The position numbers were made by a program, and so were the translations under genes. From Fulvivirga ligni (GTDB taxonomy: Bacteria > Bacteroidota > Bacteroidia > Cytophagales > Cyclobacteriaceae): a DNA stretch of 64,000 nucleotides. The DNA is taken from the NCBI RefSeq assembly GCF_021389935.1, contig NZ_CP089979.1, positions 4,817,001 through 4,881,000 on the forward strand. The letters are read 5' to 3'. Shown here piece by piece: positions 25,761 through 34,280 of the stretch. The notes under the pieces are model-generated. The model was not told where the DNA came from and searched no databases. It saw only the letters and a program-made list of their open reading frames with translations. Positions within the stretch are counted from its first letter, which is position 1. Every line of letters starts with the position of its first letter.

Positions 25761-26588
25761 TTATTCTTTAATTAATATAGATGATCTATCTACGGCGCTT
25801 ACCTGAAAAAAGCCCATGGCACCATTAGAAATATTTCCTAAAGGATTTACTGGTGGCGGGCCAAATAACCCTCCATCACTATTCAACAGGTTAGTTAAGT
25901 CACTATAATACTTAAAGCCATTTAAGGAGATGCTGTACATTTCCACGGTGGCTGTATCGCCCAATGAAAAATATCCTGGCGTAGTTATGCCATCTATATT
26001 CTCAGCCAAAAATTCATCATCAGAATAGTATATATCTGTAACTTCATCCCTCATCAGGTCTCCGTTTCGATAGAACTTAAAGAGATAATAATCTTCAGTA
26101 TCCTGAGGCTCTTTGGTGTAAAGAAGCACCTCATAGTAGTTGCCTTCATCTTCAGGATCTTCGTATTCTTCTTCGTCAATCTCTACAGTTAAACTATCAA
26201 TGGTTGTTACTCTTACTAACTTATCTGAAGCGGTATACTCTTCACCCTCAGCATTCACTACCAGACTATAAACTCGACCAATCTCACCAGCGTATGCCAC
26301 ATCTGAGATATAATAACCTCCATTATCAGAATAAGAGTAATTGTAAACATTTCCCTGATCATCAGACACCACCACAGTGGCATTAGTTATAGGCTGATTG
26401 CTCTGATCTGAATAGAAACTTACCGATTTAGTGACTCTAACATATTGTGTATGCTCCTCATTGGTCACCAAGCCCTCTATAACCATCACAGGTTCAGCCT
26501 GTTTAGTATCTAAATCTATAGGGTCATCACAACTAAACAGAACCGTGATAGTTGCCAGTATTGTATATAAAAGTATATGCTTTCTCAT
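25761..26588 (-). CDS. DUF4249 surface lipoprotein, partner of the receptor at 26590
   Basis: 275 residues from the ATG at 26588, one base after the receptor stop; an ATG at 26603 would overlap the receptor gene. The lipoprotein signal (ATITVLFSC, lipid Cys20) is followed by DDPIDLDTKQAEPVMVIEGLVTNEEH, then Ig-like strands, an acidic stretch EIDEEEYEDPEDEGNYYE, and the family end NGAMGFFQVSAVDRSSI. It is less Cys-rich than the partner of the neighbouring receptor, lacking the NCTTSD segment, so the two partners have diverged. Confidence 0.9.
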   Translation of the reverse strand: MRKHILLYTILATITVLFSCDDPIDLDTKQAEPVMVIEGLVTNEEHTQYVRVTKSVSFYSDQSNQPITNATVVVSDDQGNVYNYSYSDNGGYYISDVAYAGEIGRVYSLVVNAEGEEYTASDKLVRVTTIDSLTVEIDEEEYEDPEDEGNYYEVLLYTKEPQDTEDYYLFKFYRNGDLMRDEVTDIYYSDDEFLAENIDGITTPGYFSLGDTATVEMYSISLNGFKYYSDLTNLLNSDGGLFGPPPVNPLGNISNGAMGFFQVSAVDRSSILIKE

Positions 26589-26589
26589 C

Positions 26590-28938
26590 TTAGAAGTGAA
26601 CATTATAAGTAACAGATGGTAAAATTGGGAACAGAGATATCAGTCTTGCTTCTTTCGCGTTAGGGTCGGTAATATTACCATCTTTATCCTGCTGCACTCT
26701 GGTATAAATGGTAAAAGGGTTTTTTCTACTGTATACATTGTAAAGTGAGAACACCCAGTTGCTCTGCCATTTTCTATTCTTATTTTTTAATGGCGTTAAA
26801 GTAGCTGAAAGATCCATTCTATGATAGTTAGGCAGTAAATAGCCATTTCTTTCTGTGATCAGATCTACCTGATAGTTATCGTATTCGTAGCGCCCGGTAG
26901 GTAATGTTATTGGTCTTCCAGTGCTATAGGTGAAGTTTCCTCCGAACGTCCACTTTTCGTTCAGCTCATAAGTGGCGGCCAGGTTAAATACATTTCTTCT
27001 GTCATAATTAGCTAAGAATGCTTCTCCCTGATTTACGCCTGGCACCTTACGCTGAGTCTTAGACCAGGTGTAGCTGGCAAAACCTGAAAGACGACCTTTG
27101 CTCTTCTTCACCATCAATTCCAGTCCGTAAGACCAGGAGTCTCCTTGTCTATATTCGGTGGCCAGGTCTTCATTGAAGAAAAGTTGTGCATTATCGGCAA
27201 AATCTGTTATGTTTTGAATGTCTTTATAGTAAGATTCGGCCGATAGCTCATAGGTGTTATCCGAGAAGTTTCTGAAATAACCTACAGCAAACTGATCGGC
27301 AATTTGTGGTTTTAAATATCGGTTACTTGGGCTCCAGGTATTGAATGGAATAGGCACTGTTCCTGATGAAATCAGGTGTGTATTCTGCACCATTCTGTTG
27401 TAAGATACTTTTACCGAGCTGGCCGGATTCAGCATATATCTGGCTGAGAATCTGGGCTCTGGATAAATGTAAGTCTCTATGGTTTCGAAAGCATCATAAT
27501 GTTTTGAACCAGTTCGTTCCGGATCCACATTATCATTGATGTCATCATATTCATACACGGTGCCTTCACCTATGTTTTGGAAGATTGAAAGCCTAAGGCC
27601 GTAAACCATGGTAAATCTATCCGTAAGCTTCTGTTGGTTTTCAATGTAGAGCGCATGGTCCAGGGCGAACTCCTTTTGTAAAGTCATTCCTTCGAATATC
27701 GATTTATCCGAGTTTGGAGTGATCTTTCCTGGGCTGAACCTCCTGTAAGTAACCTGATAACCAAAATCCAGCTGATTTCTTGGGTTGATGAAATAGTTCA
27801 AGTCCTCTTTCAAAGAAAACTCCTGAAGGTTAGAGGTCCATTTTAGACCTTCAATGTTATCCTTTATCTCTAATCCATAATCAAAGTTACTAGCAATGAG
27901 GCTGGTATTAGAAAACAGTCTGTCATTAAACAGATGATTCCACCTGAATGTGCCGGTAGCATTACCCCAATCGAAGCCAAAATCATCTGCAAAGGTGAAG
28001 ACGTCCCGTCCTAAATAGAAAGCTGCGAAGTATCTGTTCTTGTTATTCTGCTTCCAGTTTACCTTGGCATTTACATCATAAAAATACACCAGATTATCCT
28101 GATCGGCGGCTTTAAGGAAAAGATCTACATAAGATCGTCTACCTGATATTATGAAGGAGCTTTTATCCTTTTTAATAGGACCTTCGAGCATAAGCCTGCT
28201 GGCCAAAGTACCAATACCAGCCGCACCGCTAAGCTTTTTATTGTTACCATCCTTACTTCTCACTTCCAGAATAGATGAAAGTCTACCTCCATATTTGGCA
28301 GGGATACCACCTTTGAACAGCTCAGAATCTTTAATTACGTCAGCATTAAACACTGAAAAGAGGCCAAATAAGTGTGAAGGATCATAAACAGGCGCCTCAT
28401 CAATTAAAATCAGGTTCTGGTCAGCACTACCTCCACGCACATAAAAGCTTGAAGTACCTTCACCGGCACTGATTACACCGGGCATCATCTGAATGGTTTT
28501 GATGATATCTGGCTCTCCAAATAATGCTGGTAACTTCTTTACCTGCTGAATATCCACCTCATTGGTGCTCATTTTAACATCAGAAACATTGGCATCGATA
28601 GCCTTATCCGTTACTATCACTTCATCCATAGTAGTCACCTCTACTGGCAACTCTATATTGAGTTCCTGATCACCATTAAGCTTCACATTTTGCACTATAC
28701 TCTGGTACCCGATAGAGCTATAGCTAATCTCATATTCACCTGGTGGAAGGCTTAGCGCATAAAAACCATATACGTTAGTTACTGTGCCTGATTTTAAATT
28801 GTTTACATACACAGTAACGCCTATTAGTTCTTCTCCATTTTCAGCATCTTTCACATAACCATTTAAGGTATATTTCTGCTGCGCATTGAGCTGAAAGAAC
28901 CAAAAGACCAATAAGATTAAAAGTAATTTTCTTGTCAT
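26590..28938 (-). CDS. TonB-dependent receptor with carboxypeptidase-like domain (pair 2)
   Basis: 782 residues. Signal peptide (LVFWFFQLNAQ), carboxypeptidase-like domain (KYTLNGYVKDAENGEELIGVTVYV), plug (MMPGVISAGEGTSSFYVRGGSADQNLILIDEAPVYD in the middle, YGGRLSSILEVRSKDG at its end) and a complete barrel ending VTYNVHF. It is first in the run of four receptor and DUF4249 genes, so its upstream region (28939-29095) should hold the promoter. The order receptor-DUF4249-receptor-DUF4249 on one strand and similar motif sequence support duplication of a unit. Substrate unknown. Confidence 0.93.
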   Translation of the reverse strand: MTRKLLLILLVFWFFQLNAQQKYTLNGYVKDAENGEELIGVTVYVNNLKSGTVTNVYGFYALSLPPGEYEISYSSIGYQSIVQNVKLNGDQELNIELPVEVTTMDEVIVTDKAIDANVSDVKMSTNEVDIQQVKKLPALFGEPDIIKTIQMMPGVISAGEGTSSFYVRGGSADQNLILIDEAPVYDPSHLFGLFSVFNADVIKDSELFKGGIPAKYGGRLSSILEVRSKDGNNKKLSGAAGIGTLASRLMLEGPIKKDKSSFIISGRRSYVDLFLKAADQDNLVYFYDVNAKVNWKQNNKNRYFAAFYLGRDVFTFADDFGFDWGNATGTFRWNHLFNDRLFSNTSLIASNFDYGLEIKDNIEGLKWTSNLQEFSLKEDLNYFINPRNQLDFGYQVTYRRFSPGKITPNSDKSIFEGMTLQKEFALDHALYIENQQKLTDRFTMVYGLRLSIFQNIGEGTVYEYDDINDNVDPERTGSKHYDAFETIETYIYPEPRFSARYMLNPASSVKVSYNRMVQNTHLISSGTVPIPFNTWSPSNRYLKPQIADQFAVGYFRNFSDNTYELSAESYYKDIQNITDFADNAQLFFNEDLATEYRQGDSWSYGLELMVKKSKGRLSGFASYTWSKTQRKVPGVNQGEAFLANYDRRNVFNLAATYELNEKWTFGGNFTYSTGRPITLPTGRYEYDNYQVDLITERNGYLLPNYHRMDLSATLTPLKNKNRKWQSNWVFSLYNVYSRKNPFTIYTRVQQDKDGNITDPNAKEARLISLFPILPSVTYNVHF

Positions 28939-29095
28939 TTTTTAATTAGTGTTGTTGAATATTTTAAGTTTTGTGACCTATCAAGCTAGAGACGACCTGT
29001 TTGAATTAAGGTTGCCAAGTAGTCATAAAAAATGATAAATGGCTTAATTTTATGATCAACTAATTATTAATCTTATCCAACACTTGCAAGACCCC

Positions 29096-30035
29096 ATGAA
29101 ATATCAAGCACCACTGTTCTATTTCTCCGCCCACATGGAAACCATTTTCCCGGCAATCATGCGGAAGGTGAATGTGACCTATGAAAGAGAGAAAAGAAAC
29201 TGCTGACAATGACTTTCTTGACCTTGACTGGATAAAAAAGGGCAATAACAGGCTGGTGATTATCTCCCATGGTCTTGAAGGCAGCTCTACCAGGCCATAT
29301 ATTAAAGGTATGGCTCGCACTTTTTCTGAAGAAGGTTATGACGTGCTGGCCTGGAATTTCCGCGGTTGCAGCGAAGAAATGAACAAACAGCTGAGGTTCT
29401 ATCATAGTGGAGCCACTGAAGACCTGGACCATGTATTTCACCATGCCGCAGATGCCGGATATGATGAAGTGTACCTTATAGGCTTTAGTCTGGGCGGCAA
29501 TCTTACCCTTAAATACGTGGGTGAAGAAGGCGCAAATATAGACCCCAGGATAAAGATTGCAGTGGCATTTTCGGTGCCTTTAGATTTAGATAGCAGCTGC
29601 AACACCATATCCGAATCCTCCAATTTCATATACTCTAGCCGGTTTCTCAAGAACTTAAAGGAGAAAATAAAGCGCAAAGCGGCCATAATGCCAGAGAAGC
29701 TCACATTAACGAATATGCCTTTGGTGAAAACCATACGGGATTTTGATGAACACTACACCGCCCCACTCCATGGGTTTGAAAGCGCATCTGCTTACTATAA
29801 AAGTTGTAGCTCCATTAACTTTTTAGAGAGCATAGCCATACCTACTCTGATTGTAAATGCTAAGAATGATCCTTTTCTTTCAGAGGAATGTTATCCCATA
29901 GAAAAACTAAAAAATCACCGACATGTCACCTTCGAAGTACCTGAAAAAGGTGGACACGTGGGTTTTACAGAGTTTAACAATCAAAAAAGATATTGGTCAG
30001 AAAAGCGGGCCTTACGTTTTATTAATAACCCATAG
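29096..30035 (+). pseudogene. YheT-family alpha/beta hydrolase split by a one-base frameshift
   Basis: The ATG at 29096 opens a frame encoding KYQAPLFYFSAHMETIFP and MRKVNVTYERE, the usual YheT N-terminus, but it stops at 29206. The remaining protein continues in another frame (29181-30035) as ETADNDFLDLDW, with GFSLGGN (nucleophile Ser), NAKNDPFL (acid) and KGGHVGF (His), all three triad residues present. Removing one A from the run at 29192-29195 would join the two frames as YEREKETADNDFLDLDW, so this is one gene with a +1 base. It may be a true mutation or a sequencing error. The downstream frame alone gives 284 residues and lacks about 30 N-terminal residues. YheT enzymes are predicted esterases of unknown substrate. 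Confidence 0.8.
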
Positions 30036-30076
30036 CTAACATTACATGGACTTAGTTTTTTTATTAAATTAGCATT

Positions 30077-30772
30077 ATGGGAGACAGATATACAATTACA
30101 GGCAGTCAGGCTCAGCTGGCTGAAAGGTTTCACGTAGAAATACCTGACAACTACAAACCTCATTATAATGCCTCTCCCACTAAAATCCTTCCCGTAATCA
30201 CTCAAGACAGCAAAGGCCTTTCCTTCTTTTATTGGGGACAGATACCAGACTGGTCAAAGAATAAATCCATTGCCTCGAAGCTCATTTACACAGAAATGGA
30301 AACCGTAACCGAAAAGGCATCTTCAAAAAAGGCCTTAATGGAAAGGCGTTGCATTATACCTGCTGATGGTTTTTATGGCTGGAAACAAGTGAGTAAGAAA
30401 GGTAAAATCCCCTACCGTTTTATCTTTGATAAAAACCAAACCGTATCCTTCGCTGGCCTCTGGGAAGAATTTGAAGACGAGGAAGAAAACACGGTACACA
30501 CTTTCAAAATTATTACGGCACCATCAAACAGCAATGTTTCTCCCGTAAGCACCAGAATGCCAGTAATCTTAACCGCTAAGGAAGAAGCTTTATGGCTTAA
30601 TAGCGAAACCCCAGAGGAAGAGTTAGTAACCATACTTAAAACCTACCCCGCTGACAAGATGGGTAATTACACTGTATCCCCAAAGATTTCAGACCCGGCC
30701 ATAAACGAAGCAGCCCTCATAGAGCCCATGGCCCCCGCCGACCAGTTCGGTAATTATTCATTGTTTGATTGA
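30077..30772 (+). CDS. SRAP (YedK/HMCES)-family protein lacking all four canonical active-site residues
   Basis: 231 residues that clearly follow the SRAP fold: NASPTKILPVI, FYWGQIPDW, RRCIIPADGFYGW, then TRMPVIL and a C-terminal tail. In the family, Cys2 forms a covalent link to abasic sites in single-stranded DNA, and an Asn, a Glu and a His complete the site (E. coli YedK: Cys2, Asn75, Glu105, His160). Here the equivalent positions are Gly2 (MGDRY instead of MCGRY), Tyr71 (IYTEMET instead of INARAET), Gly101 (GFYGW instead of GFYEW) and Ser158 (PVSTR instead of PIHDR). No upstream start can restore Cys2, since an in-frame stop lies four codons before the ATG. The fold-determining residues remain, so it is a likely pseudoenzyme, perhaps binding DNA. 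Confidence 0.85.
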   Translation: MGDRYTITGSQAQLAERFHVEIPDNYKPHYNASPTKILPVITQDSKGLSFFYWGQIPDWSKNKSIASKLIYTEMETVTEKASSKKALMERRCIIPADGFYGWKQVSKKGKIPYRFIFDKNQTVSFAGLWEEFEDEEENTVHTFKIITAPSNSNVSPVSTRMPVILTAKEEALWLNSETPEEELVTILKTYPADKMGNYTVSPKISDPAINEAALIEPMAPADQFGNYSLFD

Positions 30773-30811
30773 GTTATTTACCGCTTGTGTAATACGTGTA
30801 AAGCCAACTTC

Positions 30812-30843
30812 TTCTTTAAATAATAATCTTTATATTTAAAGAA
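30812..30843. promoter_or_regulatory. AT-rich perfect palindrome upstream of the third receptor module
   Basis: TTCTTTAAAT, 12 bases, ATTTAAAGAA: perfect 10-bp arms, 25 bases upstream of the ATG at 30869. It may be an operator or a leader hairpin; AT content alone makes such palindromes more likely by chance. Confidence 0.35.
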
Positions 30844-30868
30844 ATAAACCCTACTACATTTACCATTC

Positions 30869-31546
30869 ATGAGAATAGGTATAAGCCTCGTCCTAGTATT
30901 AATAACATCTTTTGCCTCGGCTCAAGAGCAGAAACATAAAGAGATTGAGTCTGCTTATTTCAATACAGTCAATAATTCATCCCCCCTTTATAAAGGAGTA
31001 CGATATGTAGACTATGGATTAACTATTGAAGGGAATCAGTTCTTTACTGTCACAAACGCTACTGAAACTCAGCTCACTTTTAATAATGTTAACTATAGAA
31101 ACCCCTCAATCTTATATGACATCCATTTAGATAAGTTAATCACGGTATATGACAAAAGTTTATATACCACACTTTTAGCATCCCAGATCAACTATTTCCA
31201 TATAGGCAGCCATCTTTTCATACCTGTTAAAGACAAATCTGGTAATTATGGATTTTATGAATCACTATATGCTGGCACTTATTCTTTACTCATCAAACAT
31301 GTAAAAGATATTAATGAGAAATTAAATGAAAGGGAAGTACTGAAAAAATTTGTTAGCTCTAAAAAACTGTTTGTTTACCACCATGACCAGCTGACAGAAA
31401 TAAAATCAAAAAATGACTTACTGAAAGTATTCTCTAATAAGGAAAATGAAATTAAAAAGTACATCAAGGAGCAAATATTGAATTTCAGAAAGGACATTGA
31501 AGCATCAGCACTACAATTGGTTAAGTTTTATGAAAATGAAAGCTAG
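30869..31546 (+). CDS. Secreted protein of unknown function, leader of the third receptor module
   Basis: 225 residues with a signal peptide (MRIGISLVLVLITSFASAQ). The mature protein is soluble, with no lipid Cys; a hydrophobic-aromatic middle (DIHLDKLITVYDKSLY, YGFYESLYAGTYSLLIKHVKD) and a charged helical C-terminus (LNEREVLKKFVSSKKLFVYHHD). I do not recognise the family. The gene overlaps the STN-domain receptor gene by 17 bases, so it is probably co-translated and related to it. Confidence 0.75.
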   Translation: MRIGISLVLVLITSFASAQEQKHKEIESAYFNTVNNSSPLYKGVRYVDYGLTIEGNQFFTVTNATETQLTFNNVNYRNPSILYDIHLDKLITVYDKSLYTTLLASQINYFHIGSHLFIPVKDKSGNYGFYESLYAGTYSLLIKHVKDINEKLNEREVLKKFVSSKKLFVYHHDQLTEIKSKNDLLKVFSNKENEIKKYIKEQILNFRKDIEASALQLVKFYENES

Positions 31547-34280
31547 GCTAATTATAATCTTTATTTTACTATCATTTTCATTGGCTGAGGCTCAATCCAT
31601 TACAGGCTCTTATTCAAATATCAGCATGAGTGACTTTGCTGATATTATCAAAGAACAAACTGGTTATAATTTATATTACCAGACTGGCTCAGCAGATAGC
31701 ATTAGAATTTCTGGCAACTTCAATGGTACAAGTCTAAATGATTGCTTAAAAAAAGGTTTAGATGGTAAATCCTTCTATTTCAGCATAGATAGAACGGGTA
31801 AGAACATTTTTATTACCAGAGAAGTAAAAATACAGACAGACCTACCTACCAACTTTTTGGAACCTGCCCATATAGCATCGAATAATGATGAATCGCATGA
31901 ACTGATAGATGCTTTTCAGGAGGAACTCAATTTAAGCAAGAACGAACAGCTTTATGAAATCGGTCAAAGATCTAACTTTATTACGAAGGGTTTTTCAAAA
32001 CTGAAAGGAACTGTAATTGATTTTAAAACGGGCCTTCCTATAGTTGGTGCCTCAGTATATATAGAAAAACCAATGATTGGAGGGGCCACCAATGAGAGAG
32101 GTGAATTTGAAATATCATTACCCAATGGGCGCCATACATTGAAATGTTCTGCCGTTGGATTTCAAGAACGAGCAAAGCAGATCATTTTGTATTCTTCCGG
32201 CTCCACCCACTTTAAGCTTAACGATGAGGTTTTATCACTTAATGAGGTGGTCATTGAGGCTAATAGAGATGTGAATGTACAAAGCACCCAAATGGGTAGG
32301 AATGTTGTAAGCTTGGAAACAATAAAGCAAATTCCAATGGTTATGGGTGAACCAGATGTAATGCGAGTTATGACCACTTTTCCAGGAGTTAAAACTGTGG
32401 GAGAAGCTAGCACGGGCTTTAATGTGAGAGGTGGTTCGGTAGATCAAAATTTAATTTTATGGAATGACGGAGTAATATTTAACCCTTCTCATCTCTTTGG
32501 ATTCTTTTCAGCATTTAATCCAGATGTAGTAGCAGATGTAGAACTCTATAAAAGTAATATACCGGCCAAATATGGAGGGAGATTATCATCTGTATTGGAT
32601 GTAAAACCCAAATTCGGAAATAAAGAAAAGTATTCAGGTCGTCTGGGTGTGGGACCGTTAACCAGTAGGCTGACAATTGAGGGTCCGATAAAAGATAAAA
32701 CTTCCTTCATAGCCGGAATTAGAACTACTTATTCTAACTGGGTGCTTAATCTTATAAACAATGATGATTTGAATAACAGCAAAGCGTCATTTCAGGATAT
32801 TAGCTTAAACATACAACATGACATAGATGACAAGAATATATTAACCTTAACCTCCTATTTTAGCCGAGATGCCTTCAATTTAAGGAGTGACACCACCTAC
32901 AGATATAACAATAATAATCTCGTTTTTAAATGGAAAAGGATTAATAGCACCAAACTAATCAGTGAATATACAGCCGCTTATAGCAGATATAAATACAATG
33001 CTAATTCAGATATTAACCCGGTAAATGCTTTTGATCTTTACTTTGATATAAACGAGTATAATATTAAAGGAGATTACTTTTATAACTGGAAGAAGAATCA
33101 TGAAATAAGCTTCGGTTTGGGAACCATACTTCATTATTTAAATCCCGGTGAATTTATACCTTATGGAGAAGACTCGAAAGTAAAAAACAAAAAGCTTCAA
33201 CACGAACAGGCTCTAGAAAGCTCTGTGTACATCGAAGATAATTATAGCGTATCTAAAAGCTTTCAGGTAAACCTTGGGCTCAGATACAGCCGTTTTGATT
33301 ATTTCGGACCTAAGAATGTTATCAATTACCAGGATAATGCCCCAAAAACGGAAGACAATATCATAGATACTACCAGCTATTCAAACCTCAAACATATTCA
33401 AGCATATCAGGCACCTGAAATCAGACTAGCTCTGCGATATGCATTGACTAATCATCTATCACTGAAATTAGGTTACAACAACATGCGTCAATATTTGCAT
33501 ATGCTATCAAATACTACCGCAGTATCGCCTACTGATATCTGGAAACTTAGCGATAAATATATAAAGCCACAGCAAGGCAAACAGCTTTCATTCGGTGTTT
33601 ATAAAGATCTTTTCAGAGGCCAGCTTGAAACCTCCATAGAATCATATTATAAGTCTATAAACAACTACTTAGATTACAAGGGGGGCGCCAACTTAGTCAT
33701 GAACGAAAACATTGAACAAGATGTACTGAACACTAAAGGCAAGGCTTATGGTTTAGAGTTTTTTTTAAAGAAAAAGTATGGAAAACTAACTGGATGGATA
33801 AGTTATACTTACTCTAGAATTAAATTGAAGGTGGATGATGAAAATGAAATTGAAACCATAAATAAGGGAGCATGGTACCCTGCTAACTTTGATAAACCAC
33901 ATGATCTCACCGTGATTTCTAACTATAAGTTCTCCCACCGTTTCAATGTGGGGCTAAATGCAACATACAGCACTGGCAGACCTATCACCTTACCTGTAGG
34001 CAAATTTCAATATGAGGGTGGTGAGCGAGTACTATACTCTAATAGAAATGAGTATCGAATACCTGATTACTTCAGAATAGATTTAGCTTTTAACATTGAG
34101 GGAAATCATAAGGTAAATCAAAAAACGCATAATAGCTGGAATGTAGGCGTCTACAACCTAACTGGTCGCAAGAATGTTTATTCTGCCTACTTCGTCACTG
34201 AGGAGGGTAAAGTAAATGGATACAAGCTTTCTATCTTTGGTAGCGCCATACCGTACATCAACTTTATAATAAGATTTTAA
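31530..34280 (+). CDS. STN-domain TonB-dependent receptor (third receptor/DUF4249 module)
   Basis: 916 residues from the ATG at 31530 (MKMKARLIIIFILLSFSLAEAQ); a longer reading from 31497 exists but spoils the signal peptide. An STN domain (about 22-95, ISMSDFADIIKEQTGYNLYY) of the kind that passes signals to FecR-type anti-sigma factors is followed by a carboxypeptidase-like domain (about 160-245), plug (TFPGVKTVGEASTGFNVRG, YGGRLSSVLDVKPKFG) and a barrel ending IPYINFIIRF. No FecI/FecR genes are visible near it. It overlaps the leader gene by 17 bases and the DUF4249 gene by one base (TAATG). Confidence 0.92.
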   Translation: MKMKARLIIIFILLSFSLAEAQSITGSYSNISMSDFADIIKEQTGYNLYYQTGSADSIRISGNFNGTSLNDCLKKGLDGKSFYFSIDRTGKNIFITREVKIQTDLPTNFLEPAHIASNNDESHELIDAFQEELNLSKNEQLYEIGQRSNFITKGFSKLKGTVIDFKTGLPIVGASVYIEKPMIGGATNERGEFEISLPNGRHTLKCSAVGFQERAKQIILYSSGSTHFKLNDEVLSLNEVVIEANRDVNVQSTQMGRNVVSLETIKQIPMVMGEPDVMRVMTTFPGVKTVGEASTGFNVRGGSVDQNLILWNDGVIFNPSHLFGFFSAFNPDVVADVELYKSNIPAKYGGRLSSVLDVKPKFGNKEKYSGRLGVGPLTSRLTIEGPIKDKTSFIAGIRTTYSNWVLNLINNDDLNNSKASFQDISLNIQHDIDDKNILTLTSYFSRDAFNLRSDTTYRYNNNNLVFKWKRINSTKLISEYTAAYSRYKYNANSDINPVNAFDLYFDINEYNIKGDYFYNWKKNHEISFGLGTILHYLNPGEFIPYGEDSKVKNKKLQHEQALESSVYIEDNYSVSKSFQVNLGLRYSRFDYFGPKNVINYQDNAPKTEDNIIDTTSYSNLKHIQAYQAPEIRLALRYALTNHLSLKLGYNNMRQYLHMLSNTTAVSPTDIWKLSDKYIKPQQGKQLSFGVYKDLFRGQLETSIESYYKSINNYLDYKGGANLVMNENIEQDVLNTKGKAYGLEFFLKKKYGKLTGWISYTYSRIKLKVDDENEIETINKGAWYPANFDKPHDLTVISNYKFSHRFNVGLNATYSTGRPITLPVGKFQYEGGERVLYSNRNEYRIPDYFRIDLAFNIEGNHKVNQKTHNSWNVGVYNLTGRKNVYSAYFVTEEGKVNGYKLSIFGSAIPYINFIIRF

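Noticed and set aside
29157-29444. Frames on the minus strand opposite the YheT-type gene
   Set aside because: Low-complexity translations with no known motif; the plus-strand YheT reading explains this DNA.
31497-31529. Longer start of the STN receptor
   Set aside because: The extra residues do not form a signal peptide and increase overlap with the preceding gene.
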